Assembly: GCA_030433355.1 (NCBI GenBank)
Contig: JAUIMG010000017.1
Span: forward strand, 1 to 57,089
Direction: 5' to 3'
DNA from: Bacteroidia bacterium
GTDB taxonomy: Bacteria; Bacteroidota; Bacteroidia; Flavobacteriales_E; Vicingaceae
Length of the DNA: 57,089 bases
The notes below the pieces were generated by a model. It ran no database searches. It had not been told where the DNA came from and saw only the letters and a program-made list of their open reading frames with translations. The position numbers were made by a program, and so were the translations under genes. This document shows, piece by piece, positions 48,085 to 56,467 of the stretch. Numbering within the stretch: position 1 is the stretch's first letter; the number at the start of each line of letters is the position of its first letter.

Positions 48085-48893
48085 AGTATTGCTTCTCTAA
48101 TTCGTAGTAATTTTTCAAGAAGACCTCTTAGTTCATTTAAAGGTAGCATGTTTGCACCATCTGACTTAGCTTCAGAAGGATTGTGATGCGTTTCCAAAAA
48201 TAAACCATCTGCCCCAGTTGCTATTGCAGCCTTGCCTATCAATTCTATCATTTTAGGTTTACCACCGGTTACTCCAGAACTTTGATTTGGTTGTTGAAGT
48301 GAATGGGTTATATCCATAATAACTGGCTTTCCAAATTCTTGCATTTCAGCGATACCCCTAAAATCAACTAACATATCTGTATATCCGTACATGGTTCCTC
48401 TATCCGTAACCCAAACATTATTATTTCCTGACTCAACCACTTTGTCTATAGCAAACTTCATGGATGAAGGAGCTAAAAACTGACCTTTTTTTACATTTAC
48501 AAATTTGCCTGTTTTAGCAGCAGCAACTAAAATATCTGTTTGTCGGCATAAGAAAGCCGGTATTTGCAATACATCAACATATTCGGCTGCCATTTCGGCT
48601 TCATCAGCTGCATGTATATCGGTAACTACAGGTACATTTAATTCCTGGCCAATTTTAGCTAGAATCTTTAGCGCTTTCTCATCTCCAATCCCTGTAAATG
48701 AATCTAATCTAGATCGATTTGCCTTCCTGTAAGAGCCTTTAAATATGAATGGAATTTTTAAATCATCACAAATACTTTCAATTTCCTTAGCGATTTTAAA
48801 GGCCATTTCTTCTCCTTCAATAGCGCATGGTCCGGCTAGTAAAAAGAAATTATTAGAGTCAGTGTATTTTATTTTTGGAAGAGCAGAGATCAT
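48081..48893 (-). CDS. kdsA: 3-deoxy-8-phosphooctulonate synthase (KDO-8-P synthase)
   Basis: Condenses phosphoenolpyruvate with arabinose-5-phosphate in lipopolysaccharide KDO synthesis. It has 270 residues with GPCAIEGEEMA, FKGSYRKANRSR (substrate binding), GQFLAPSSM, and DITHSLQQPNQSSG. Ends in a 4-base overlap with the OmpA-family gene on the other strand. Confidence 0.97.
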   Translation of the reverse strand: MISALPKIKYTDSNNFFLLAGPCAIEGEEMAFKIAKEIESICDDLKIPFIFKGSYRKANRSRLDSFTGIGDEKALKILAKIGQELNVPVVTDIHAADEAEMAAEYVDVLQIPAFLCRQTDILVAAAKTGKFVNVKKGQFLAPSSMKFAIDKVVESGNNNVWVTDRGTMYGYTDMLVDFRGIAEMQEFGKPVIMDITHSLQQPNQSSGVTGGKPKMIELIGKAAIATGADGLFLETHHNPSEAKSDGANMLPLNELRGLLEKLLRIREAIL

Positions 48894-48907
48894 AGTTAGA
48901 TTTTTTA

Positions 48908-48915
48908 CAAAATTA
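48908..48915 (-). promoter_or_regulatory. Candidate -7 box (TAATTTTG) of kdsA
   Basis: The minus strand reads TAATTTTG 14 bases before ATG 48893. No clear -33 partner. Confidence 0.4.
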
Positions 48916-48948
48916 CAATAAAGTATAGCGGTCTTTTATAAATATGCC

Positions 48949-49473
48949 TTAAAAGAGTCTCTCTCTTTGATTGAATTCCTTTATTACTTCATTCAATTTT
49001 TTAAAGTCCAATATTCCTTTTTCTCTTTTCAAGTGCTCAACTATAGATAAAGCTCGTCGCACTTTGATATCTGGGTTCTTAATTTTTCTAACTAAATAAA
49101 TAAGGCTTCTTTGTTTGCCTGGAGTTAGTTTTTCAAAATATTCTAAAGTTTCCTTTTCAGAGTCCAAAACCATCTCCATTTCTTCGGGCATTGGCATTCC
49201 ATATTTTGATGCCTCTTTTTCTATCTCTAAATGGGCATGCTCTCCTACTTGAATATTTAATTTTCTTGCATTTGGTTTGCTGAGCATTATGAAGTATCCT
49301 TCAGGATTAGAAAGCATGGCGCTATGCAAAGTAAGGGTGCTATTTATGATGCATTTTATTCTTTTATTATCTCCATCCATAAACTTTTTGGCAATGGCTT
49401 TAGGTATTTTAAAATGTAAAGGCCATAAAGAGTCTGGTTTCTCTTCTAAAATAATGCGAACGCTTTCTTTCAT
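48949..49473 (-). CDS. YdeI/OmdA-family (DUF1905-type) protein
   Basis: A 174-residue cytosolic protein with an N-terminal DUF1905-like beta-barrel (about 1-85) and a C-terminal helical YdeI/OmdA segment (FEKLTPGKQRSLIYLVRKIKNPDIKVRRA, read as about 113-141). The biochemical function of this family is not known to me. It diverges from the DUF2461 gene over 39 bases. Confidence 0.75.
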   Translation of the reverse strand: MKESVRIILEEKPDSLWPLHFKIPKAIAKKFMDGDNKRIKCIINSTLTLHSAMLSNPEGYFIMLSKPNARKLNIQVGEHAHLEIEKEASKYGMPMPEEMEMVLDSEKETLEYFEKLTPGKQRSLIYLVRKIKNPDIKVRRALSIVEHLKREKGILDFKKLNEVIKEFNQRERLF

Positions 49474-49488
49474 TAGCTGTTAAAAATA

Positions 49489-49496
49489 TAAATTTG
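49489..49496 (+). promoter_or_regulatory. Candidate -7 box (TAAATTTG) of the DUF2461 gene
   Basis: TAAATTTG lies 16 bases before ATG 49513, in the short spacer between divergent genes. Confidence 0.45.
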
Positions 49497-49512
49497 AAAA
49501 TAAATAAAGATT

Positions 49513-50187
49513 ATGGAGAAGACACTTGCCTTTCTAAAAAAATTGCAATCAAATAATAATAGAGATTGGTTTCAAGATAACAAAGAAGAATATCAAGAAT
49601 CTCATGAAGAGATGGCTGAATTTGCGGAGCGCTTATTGAAAGGATTAAATCAATTTGATGAAATCGAAACGGCAAGTGGCAAGAAAAGCCTCTATCGGAT
49701 TTATAGAGATGTTCGCTTCTCTAAAAACAAAGAGCCATATAAAACCAATAGAAGCGGATCTTTTAGAAGATTGGGTGAAAGTAGAAGAGGTGGATATTAT
49801 TTTAGTATCCAACCAGGGAATACCATGATTGGAGGAGGGTTTTACGCCCCATCAACAGAAGATTTAAATCATATTAGAAAACAAATTGAGTTGGATGCTG
49901 AACCTCTTCGTTCTGCTTTGAAGAATAAAATTTTAAATACTTTTTACCCCGATTTAATGGGGGAGCAATTAAAAACAGCTCCAAGAGGATTTGAAAAGGA
50001 TGATCCAAACATTGACTTGTTGAGGTACAAGAATTTCTATTTAATGCATTCCTTTTCTGATAAGGAAGTTTTATCTAAAGATTTCCCCAAAAAAGTAATT
50101 GAAGGGTTTAAAGCAATATTGCCATTTTTTGATGTTATGACTAATTATCTGACCACAGATTTAAATGGCGAATCCTTGATTGATTAG
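49513..50187 (+). CDS. DUF2461 family protein
   Basis: A 224-residue cytosolic protein recognised as DUF2461 from FLKKLQSNNNRDWFQDNKEEY near the start and YRDVRFSKNKEPYKTN in the middle. No function is established to my knowledge. It lies just upstream of the paa operon but has its own promoter-like box and is not obviously part of it. Confidence 0.85.
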   Translation: MEKTLAFLKKLQSNNNRDWFQDNKEEYQESHEEMAEFAERLLKGLNQFDEIETASGKKSLYRIYRDVRFSKNKEPYKTNRSGSFRRLGESRRGGYYFSIQPGNTMIGGGFYAPSTEDLNHIRKQIELDAEPLRSALKNKILNTFYPDLMGEQLKTAPRGFEKDDPNIDLLRYKNFYLMHSFSDKEVLSKDFPKKVIEGFKAILPFFDVMTNYLTTDLNGESLID

Positions 50188-50204
50188 CGTATGATTTTTA
50201 TCAG

Positions 50205-50234
50205 TTTGTAACTCCTTATCTATATTTATCTTTG
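50205..50234 (+). promoter_or_regulatory. Promoter of the paa operon
   Basis: TTTG at 50205-50208 and TATCTTTG at 50227-50234 are 18 bases apart, matching the Bacteroidota -33/-7 promoter. The paaE ATG follows 17 bases later, so the leader is short. No operator is obvious around it. Confidence 0.7.
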
Positions 50235-50251
50235 TAATCTAATTTTATTCC

Positions 50252-51316
50252 ATGTCTCAAAAATTTTACCCTTTAGTTGTAAGTGATATTTCAAAAACTA
50301 CTGCCGACTGCTCAGTTATAGAATTTGATGTACCTGAAGAGTTGGATGCTCAATTTGACTTTAAACAAGGGCAATACCTCACACTTAAAGCAATCATTAA
50401 TGGAGAAGAAGTAAGAAGAAGTTATTCTTTGTGTTCAAGTCCATTAGATGGTAGTTGGAAAGTTGCGGTAAAAAAGATAGAGGATGGCCGATTTTCTTCT
50501 TTCGCCAATGATGTACTAAAAGTTGGAGATACCTTGGAAGTGATGCCGCCAAATGGTAGGTTTTCTAGACCAATAAGCGATACACCAAAAAACTATGCAG
50601 CTTTTGCTGCAGGAAGTGGAATTACTCCCATACTTTCCATTATAAAGACACATTTAGCAAAAGAGCCGGAAAGTACTTTTACTTTATTCTACATAAATCA
50701 GTCTGTTCAATCCATGATATTGAGAGAAGAGATTGAAGGCTTAAAGAATACCTATCTAAATCGATTTGAATTATATCATTTCTTAACTAAGGAAGAACGA
50801 GATGCTCCTCTTTTTAATGGAAGAATTGACTTGGAGAAATTAGAGCAGATTTCTAATCTATTAATCGATATCCATAGCATGGATGACTATTTTATTTGTG
50901 GTCCAACAGAGATGATTTTCATGATTCGGGATTTCTTAATGGAGAAAGGGGTAGATGAAAAGAAAGTTCATTTTGAGTTGTTTAATACTCCAAGTGGAAA
51001 CAAGAAAAAGAAGGTGATTGACGAAACAAATACAGATTTAAGTCAAGTTGCTGTGATTAATAATGGTACAAAGATTAACTTTACCATGAATCAAGGTGGT
51101 GAAAATATTTTAGATGCCGCATTGAGGAACCACGCAGATTTACCATTCGCTTGTAAAGGAGGAGTTTGCTGCACTTGTAGAGCAAAATTAATTGAGGGTG
51201 AAGTGAACATGGAAGTCAATTATGCGTTAGAAGAAGACGAAGTAGAACAAGGGTATATATTAACCTGCCAAGCCATACCTAAAACAAAAAATTTAGTCGT
51301 TGATTTCGACAGTTAA
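50252..51316 (+). CDS. paaE: Phenylacetyl-CoA epoxidase reductase subunit
   Basis: The reductase that passes NADPH electrons to the PaaABC(D) epoxidase. It has 354 residues: an FAD-binding ferredoxin-reductase domain (RRSYSLCSSP), an NAD(P) domain (AAGSGITPILSI, YFICGPTEMI) and a C-terminal plant-type 2Fe-2S domain with ligands C301, C306, C309 and C339. It is the first gene of the operon here, before paaA, whereas in E. coli paaE follows paaD. Confidence 0.93.
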   Translation: MSQKFYPLVVSDISKTTADCSVIEFDVPEELDAQFDFKQGQYLTLKAIINGEEVRRSYSLCSSPLDGSWKVAVKKIEDGRFSSFANDVLKVGDTLEVMPPNGRFSRPISDTPKNYAAFAAGSGITPILSIIKTHLAKEPESTFTLFYINQSVQSMILREEIEGLKNTYLNRFELYHFLTKEERDAPLFNGRIDLEKLEQISNLLIDIHSMDDYFICGPTEMIFMIRDFLMEKGVDEKKVHFELFNTPSGNKKKKVIDETNTDLSQVAVINNGTKINFTMNQGGENILDAALRNHADLPFACKGGVCCTCRAKLIEGEVNMEVNYALEEDEVEQGYILTCQAIPKTKNLVVDFDS

Positions 51317-51326
51317 AAACTAAGTT

Positions 51327-52280
51327 ATGGAAAACAATACAAGAGATTTAGAAGCAGAATTTCAAGCTAGAATTGATCGTGGAGAGAATATTGAAGCGAA
51401 AGATTGGATGCCTGAGAAGTACAGAAAAACACACATTCGTCAAATTTCCCAGCATGCGCACTCTGAGGTAGTTGGCATGTTACCTGAAGGAAATTGGATT
51501 AGTAGAGCACCTTCTTTGAGAAGAAAAGTGGCTTTGCTAGCAAAAGTTCAGGACGAAGCAGGACACGGTTTATACTTGTATAGTGCTGCGGAAACTTTAG
51601 GAATAAGTAGAGATGAGTTAGTGGAGCAATTATTAGATGGAACTGCTAAGTACTCTAGTATTTTCAATTATCCAACATTAACCTGGGCGGATATGGGAGC
51701 AGTAGGTTGGTTAGTAGATGGCGCAGCCATCATTAATCAAGTGATGCTTACAAAAACTTCTTACGGACCATATGCAAGAGCAATGGTAAGAATATGTAAA
51801 GAAGAAAGTTTCCATCAGAGACAAGGCTATGAAATTATGTTGGCATTGTGCAATGGTTCTGAAGCTCAAAAAAGAATGGCTCAAGATGCTTTAAATCGTT
51901 TTTGGTGGCCATCTTTAATGATGTTTGGACCAAGAGATGAAGATTCTCCAAATACGGAGCAATCCATGAAATGGAAGATTAAGAAAAAAACCAATGATGA
52001 ATTGAGACAGCAGTTTGTAGATCAAACAGTTCCACAAGCAGATATTCTTGGTTTGATAATTCCAGATCCAGATTTGAAGTGGAATGATGACAAAGGAGGA
52101 TATGATTTTGGAGAAATAGATTGGGATGAATTTTGGGATGTTGTGAAAGGAAATGGTCCTTGTAACCAAAAGAGATTAGACGATAGAAATGCAGCATGGG
52201 ATAATGGAAAATGGGTTAGAGAGGCAGCCATTGCTCATGCAGAAAAACAAGCTTCTAGAAGAGTTAGTAAATCTGCTTAA
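51327..52280 (+). CDS. paaA: Phenylacetyl-CoA epoxidase catalytic subunit
   Basis: The diiron catalytic subunit of the multicomponent 1,2-epoxidase that makes the aromatic ring of phenylacetyl-CoA reactive. It has 317 residues; [18 protein letters not shown] and [15 protein letters not shown] supply Glu and His ligands of the two ExxH motifs. It lies 10 bases after paaE and 18 before paaB. Confidence 0.96.
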   Translation: MENNTRDLEAEFQARIDRGENIEAKDWMPEKYRKTHIRQISQHAHSEVVGMLPEGNWISRAPSLRRKVALLAKVQDEAGHGLYLYSAAETLGISRDELVEQLLDGTAKYSSIFNYPTLTWADMGAVGWLVDGAAIINQVMLTKTSYGPYARAMVRICKEESFHQRQGYEIMLALCNGSEAQKRMAQDALNRFWWPSLMMFGPRDEDSPNTEQSMKWKIKKKTNDELRQQFVDQTVPQADILGLIIPDPDLKWNDDKGGYDFGEIDWDEFWDVVKGNGPCNQKRLDDRNAAWDNGKWVREAAIAHAEKQASRRVSKSA

Positions 52281-52298
52281 TAAAACAAACCAAGCAAT

Positions 52299-52583
52299 AT
52301 GAATAAAGAATGGCCCATTTGGGAAATATTTATAAGAAGTAAAAATGGATTAGAGCATAGGCATGCAGGTAGCTTGCATGCTGCTGATGCTGAAATGGCA
52401 ATCCAAAATGCAAGAGACGTGTACACAAGAAGACAAGAAGGCGTTAGTGTTTGGGTAGTAGAATCTAAATATGTAACCGCTTCAAATCCTGAGAAATCAG
52501 GGGAGTTGTTTGAGCCTGCTAAGGATAAAGTGTATCGTCATCCTACTTTTTATAATCTTCCTGACGAATTAAAGCACATGTAA
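52299..52583 (+). CDS. paaB: Phenylacetyl-CoA epoxidase subunit PaaB
   Basis: A small 94-residue bridging subunit of the epoxidase complex. Landmarks are WPIWEIFIRSKNGLEHRHAGSLHA and an ARDVYTRRQEGVSVWVV stretch. Its stop overlaps the paaC start (ATG at 52583) by one base. Confidence 0.95.
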   Translation: MNKEWPIWEIFIRSKNGLEHRHAGSLHAADAEMAIQNARDVYTRRQEGVSVWVVESKYVTASNPEKSGELFEPAKDKVYRHPTFYNLPDELKHM

Positions 52584-53338
52584 TGGAGCAGAAAGCCTTA
52601 TACGATTACTTATTGCTTTTAGGAGATAATCCTACTATACTTGGACAAAGATTAGGTGAGCTATGTGGACATGGTCCTGAATTGGAGACAGACATTGCCT
52701 TGACTAATATTTCATTAGACTTATTTGGTCAGGTTAGAAACTATTTTCAATACGCTGCGGAGGTAGCAGGAAATGGAGCCACTGAAGATTCAATAGCAAT
52801 GCTAAGATTAGAGCATGAATACAAAAATGCTTTGTTAGTAGAGCAACCCAATATTGATTTTGCTCATGTTATTTGTAAGCAATTCTTATTTGATGTTTAT
52901 CACCAGTTACTCTTAAATGAGTTAGTAAATAGCAAGAATGATCAGATTGCAGCTATTGCAAAAAAATCAATTAAAGAAGTAGATTATCACGTTGATTTTT
53001 CTTCTACTTGGATGCAGCGCCTGGGCGATGGCACTGAGGAGAGTAATGAGAAATTAAAAAAAGCGGTTGATTTTCTATGGAGATACAGCATGGAGCTTTT
53101 TGAGGCTACAGAAACAGAAACCTTAATGGCAGAAATGGGTGTTGGACCTGACTTGAATACTTTAAAGCCTCTATATCTAGAAAAAGTTAAAGAAGTTTTT
53201 GCCTTATCTAATATTGAAATGCCTGAGAAAACTACTTTTCAATTTGGAGGAAAAACAGGTAGACACACAGAATATATGGGATATATCTTAGCAGAATTTC
53301 AATACATGCAAAGAGCTTACCCAAACATGCAATGGTAA
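52583..53338 (+). CDS. paaC: Phenylacetyl-CoA epoxidase structural subunit
   Basis: A 251-residue diiron-type fold paralogue of PaaA that supports the complex but is not catalytic in characterised enzymes. It has the LGQRLGELCGHGPELE N-terminus, and KEVDYHVDFSSTWMQRLGDG. The gene abuts paaD with no gap. Confidence 0.95.
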   Translation: MEQKALYDYLLLLGDNPTILGQRLGELCGHGPELETDIALTNISLDLFGQVRNYFQYAAEVAGNGATEDSIAMLRLEHEYKNALLVEQPNIDFAHVICKQFLFDVYHQLLLNELVNSKNDQIAAIAKKSIKEVDYHVDFSSTWMQRLGDGTEESNEKLKKAVDFLWRYSMELFEATETETLMAEMGVGPDLNTLKPLYLEKVKEVFALSNIEMPEKTTFQFGGKTGRHTEYMGYILAEFQYMQRAYPNMQW

Positions 53339-53827
53339 ATGGAAGTTGCCAATCCAAAACTGAATGAACTTTTAAGATCAGTTAGTGATCCAGAGATTCC
53401 TGTTTTATCTATTATGGATATGGGAATTGTAAGAGATCTACAGGAGAAGGACGGAGTTTACACCATAACTATTACGCCTACTTATTCAGGCTGTCCTGCA
53501 ATGGATACCATCGGAGATGATATTAAAGCTGCCTTTGCCGAAGAAGGTTTAGAAGCAGAAATTAAATTAGTCCTTAGTCCAGCTTGGACAACCGATTGGA
53601 TAACTAAGAGAGGAAGAGCAGAACTTGAAAAATATGGCATTGCAGCTCCTCTTGAAGCAACGGCAGATAAAGATGCTTTAACAGGTAAAAGCAGAATGAT
53701 CAAATGCACCAATTGTGGTTCTATGAATACAAAAATGGTAAGTAGATTTGGATCTACAGCTTGTAAGGCACTTTTTCAATGCGAAGACTGCCATGAGCCT
53801 TTCGATTACTTTAAATGTTTGAAATAA
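53339..53827 (+). CDS. paaD: Phenylacetate degradation protein PaaD
   Basis: A 162-residue protein with an N-terminal MIP18/DUF59 domain (SDPEIPVLSIMDMGIVRD) and a C-terminal cysteine-rich part (KCTNCG, CEDC, KC) that may bind a metal or Fe-S cluster. PaaD is thought to mature the iron centre of the epoxidase. Starts the base after paaC and abuts paaG. Confidence 0.93.
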   Translation: MEVANPKLNELLRSVSDPEIPVLSIMDMGIVRDLQEKDGVYTITITPTYSGCPAMDTIGDDIKAAFAEEGLEAEIKLVLSPAWTTDWITKRGRAELEKYGIAAPLEATADKDALTGKSRMIKCTNCGSMNTKMVSRFGSTACKALFQCEDCHEPFDYFKCLK

Positions 53828-54607
53828 ATGGAGAGTATTATTTTCAATATTGAATCAGGAATAGCGAGAATTACTTTGAATCGTCCTAAATCTTTCAATA
53901 GCTTTAACAGGGCGATGGCGTTAGAGTTTCAAAAAGCTCTAGATATTTGTCATAATGATAAAGAGGTAAGGGTAATCGTGCTTAGTGGAGAAGGAAAAGC
54001 ATTCTGTGCAGGTCAAGATTTGGTAGAAGTAACGGATGAGAAATTGAACCCCGGTTTTCAAAAGATTTTAGAGGAACATTATGGACCGATTATAAAAAAA
54101 ATTAGAAGTACTGCGAAGCCAATCATTGCTGCAGTAAATGGAGTAGCAGCAGGAGCAGGAGCTAATATCGCTTTGGCTTGCGATATCGTAGTGGCTCATG
54201 AAAACGCATCTTTCATTCAAGCATTCAGTGCCATCGGTTTAATTCCAGATAGCGGTGGAACTTTCTTTCTGCCTCGATTAATAGGTTTTCAGAAAGCTTC
54301 TGCACTAGCCATGTTAGGGGATAAGGTAGGCGCTTTTGAAGCAGAACGATTAGGTATGATCTATAAAGTATTTGCTGCAGATGAATTTGAAGAGTCCGTT
54401 AATAAATTAGCTCAAAGAATGGCTAAAATGCCAACCAAAGGATTGGCTTTAACTAAAGAAGCATTCAACCATTCTTTTGATAATAATTTAATGCAGCAGT
54501 TAGATGTTGAATCAAAATTGCAGATAGAGGCTTCAGAAACTTCAGATTATCATGAAGGCGTTGCTTCTTTTTTAGAAAAAAGAAAACCAAACTTTAAAGG
54601 AGAGTAA
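53828..54607 (+). CDS. paaG: 2-(1,2-epoxy-1,2-dihydrophenyl)acetyl-CoA isomerase (enoyl-CoA hydratase family)
   Basis: A crotonase-fold enzyme of 259 residues, with FCAGQDLVEV and AAVNGVAAGAGANIALACD oxyanion-hole loops and IGLIPDSGGTFFLPR. In the pathway it converts the epoxide to an oxepin, preparing ring opening. A PaaF-type hydratase is the alternative, but the SGGTFFLPR pattern and place in the operon favour PaaG. Confidence 0.85.
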   Translation: MESIIFNIESGIARITLNRPKSFNSFNRAMALEFQKALDICHNDKEVRVIVLSGEGKAFCAGQDLVEVTDEKLNPGFQKILEEHYGPIIKKIRSTAKPIIAAVNGVAAGAGANIALACDIVVAHENASFIQAFSAIGLIPDSGGTFFLPRLIGFQKASALAMLGDKVGAFEAERLGMIYKVFAADEFEESVNKLAQRMAKMPTKGLALTKEAFNHSFDNNLMQQLDVESKLQIEASETSDYHEGVASFLEKRKPNFKGE

Positions 54608-54635
54608 AATCCTTTAAAAGAAATCACATTTGAAT

Positions 54636-55790
54636 ATGAATATAGGAGTTATAGGAAGTGGAACTATGGGTTCGGGCATTGCACAAGTAGCTGCAACTGC
54701 CAACTGCAAAGTACATCTTTATGATATAGATCCAAAAGTGTTGGATAAAGCAAAGCAAGCATTGAGCAAAATTCTAAATCGCTTGATTGAGAAAGGAAGA
54801 ATGGACGAGGAGCAAGTATCCGGCATTTTATCAAGAATAAATTTCACTTCCGACTTAAAGCATTTTGCAGATGCGGACTTGGTAATTGAAGCCATAGTAG
54901 AAAATCCGGATATAAAGGCCAATGTATTCCAAAATGTGGAGTCTATCGTTAGCGAAGAATGCATCATTGCATCTAATACAAGTTCATTGTCTATTACTTC
55001 TTTAGCTGCTTCTTTAGAAAAGCCGGAGCGTTTTTTAGGAATACATTTTTTTAATCCAGCTCCCTTGATGAAGTTGGTAGAGGTGATTCCTGCTATCCAA
55101 ACGGACGAAACCATTTTTGAAAAGGCTAGAAATGAAATAGATCGTTGGGGGAAAACTACTGTAAAAGTGAAGGATACTCCAGGTTTTATAGTCAATAAAG
55201 TAGCAAGACCATTTTACGGAGAATCTTTGAGGATTTTAGAAGAAGGTTTGGCAAATACTTCAACTATTGATTGGGCGATGAAGACTTATGGAGGGTTTAG
55301 AATGGGTCCATTTGAATTAATGGATTTTATTGGGAATGATGTTAATTACACCGTTACAGAAACCGTATTTAAAGCATTTTATTACGACTCTCGATACAAG
55401 CCTGCATTTACTCAAAAAAGGTTGTCTGAAGCAGGTTATTTGGGTAGAAAGACTGGGAAAGGGTATTATGATTATTCTGAGAATGCAATGAACCCTGCTA
55501 TTGATGAGGATGAAGAAAAAGGAAGAGCCATTTTTACTAGAGTTTTAGTCATGTTAGTTAATGAAGCGGTAGATACCTTATATTTAAATATTGCCGATGA
55601 AAAAGATATTGATTTAGCCATGACCAATGGGGTGAATTATCCCAAAGGTTTATTAAAATGGGCAGATGAAATTGGCATCGATTTTTGCGTTCAGCAATTA
55701 GATGATTTATTTTTTGAATACAAAGAGGAAAGATATAGATGTTGTCCTTTATTGAGAAGGATGCAGGAGGAAGATGCTACTTTTTTTTAA
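54636..55790 (+). CDS. paaH: 3-hydroxyacyl-CoA dehydrogenase
   Basis: NAD-dependent oxidation of a 3-hydroxyacyl-CoA late in the phenylacetate pathway. From ATG 54636 it has 384 residues (TTG 54630 would add two). The Rossmann motif GSGTMGSGIAQ is at the N-terminus, SNTSSLSITSLA and the catalytic His in LGIHFFNPAP follow, and two 3HCDH C-terminal-type domains cover about 180-384. It is shorter than the E. coli PaaH. Confidence 0.9.
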   Translation: MNIGVIGSGTMGSGIAQVAATANCKVHLYDIDPKVLDKAKQALSKILNRLIEKGRMDEEQVSGILSRINFTSDLKHFADADLVIEAIVENPDIKANVFQNVESIVSEECIIASNTSSLSITSLAASLEKPERFLGIHFFNPAPLMKLVEVIPAIQTDETIFEKARNEIDRWGKTTVKVKDTPGFIVNKVARPFYGESLRILEEGLANTSTIDWAMKTYGGFRMGPFELMDFIGNDVNYTVTETVFKAFYYDSRYKPAFTQKRLSEAGYLGRKTGKGYYDYSENAMNPAIDEDEEKGRAIFTRVLVMLVNEAVDTLYLNIADEKDIDLAMTNGVNYPKGLLKWADEIGIDFCVQQLDDLFFEYKEERYRCCPLLRRMQEEDATFF

Positions 55791-55810
55791 GAGTAAATAC
55801 TTGAAGTTGG

Positions 55811-55905
55811 AAGTACTTAAAGTTTGAAGTACTTAAAGTTTGAAGTTGTGCTTTTTAAATAGCAATAAAACTTTAGGCACTCTTAACTCAACACTTTAAG
55901 TACTT
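55811..55905. repeat. Two direct and one inverted AAGTACTT repeat between paaH and paaI
   Basis: The 16-base unit AAGTACTTAAAGTTTG occurs at 55811-55826 and again at 55827-55842, then a partial third. The reverse complement of its first 13 bases is at 55893-55905. Each copy holds the palindrome AAGTACTT. The inverted copy runs into a -7 box for paaI. Confidence 0.8.
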
Positions 55906-55908
55906 TTG
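55901..55908 (+). promoter_or_regulatory. Candidate -7 box (TACTTTTG) of paaI
   Basis: TACTTTTG ends four bases before ATG 55913. It overlaps the inverted AAGTACTT repeat. No -33 TTG is visible. Confidence 0.4.
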
Positions 55909-55912
55909 AAAT

Positions 55913-56332
55913 ATGCCAAACAAAGCCCATAGAATTTACCAATCCATGATGGATAAAGACTATTGTTCTCAGTGGTTAGGAACTGAATTGGTTTTTTTGG
56001 AAGAAGGGCATTGCGTTCTTAAGATGACCGTAAGAAAAGAAATGCTCAATGGGTTTGGTACTTTGCATGGTGGCATGGCATTCTCACTAGCTGACTCTGC
56101 TTTGGCTTTCGCTGTCAATTCCTATGGAAGAGTTTCTCCCTTGATCAATGGAAGTATGAATTACTCCAAAGCAGCTAAAGAAGGAGATGAATTAATTGCA
56201 GAAGCAAAAGTTATATCGCTTCAACATAAAAAGGCCGATATCGATGTAAATATTACTAAAGTTGGGGATGAGGAGCCTTTTTATTTCTTTAGAGGTACCG
56301 TTTACAGAACATCTAAAGAGCACCTAGGATAA
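55913..56332 (+). CDS. paaI: PaaI-type hotdog-fold thioesterase
   Basis: A 139-residue hotdog thioesterase. The catalytic region is NGFGTLHGGMAFSLADSALAFA, typical of PaaI (hydrolyses dead-end aryl-CoA esters to release CoA). It lies between longer, repeat-bearing spacers than the genes upstream. Confidence 0.93.
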   Translation: MPNKAHRIYQSMMDKDYCSQWLGTELVFLEEGHCVLKMTVRKEMLNGFGTLHGGMAFSLADSALAFAVNSYGRVSPLINGSMNYSKAAKEGDELIAEAKVISLQHKKADIDVNITKVGDEEPFYFFRGTVYRTSKEHLG

Positions 56333-56467
56333 TTAAAAATTACGAATTAGGAGACTAAGAATTTTCTTAGGCATAACAAAGTCAAAATTTAATAATTCCT
56401 AATTCAAGGATTCGCAATTCCCAGATTCCTAATACTTATCTTAATTTTAAGCTTCTAATTTTTTACA
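56333..56467. other. Structured spacer between paaI and the thiolase gene
   Basis: No gene. A 9-bp inverted repeat GAATTAGGA (56344-56352) / TCCTAATTC (56397-56405) encloses a perfect 7-bp hairpin CTAAGAA-TT-TTCTTAG (56355-56370). No T-tract or promoter box is seen. Confidence 0.6.

Noticed and set aside
54719-55195. A 158-residue antisense frame inside paaH
   Set aside because: It is the mirror of a strongly conserved dehydrogenase and shows no domain or start signal of its own.
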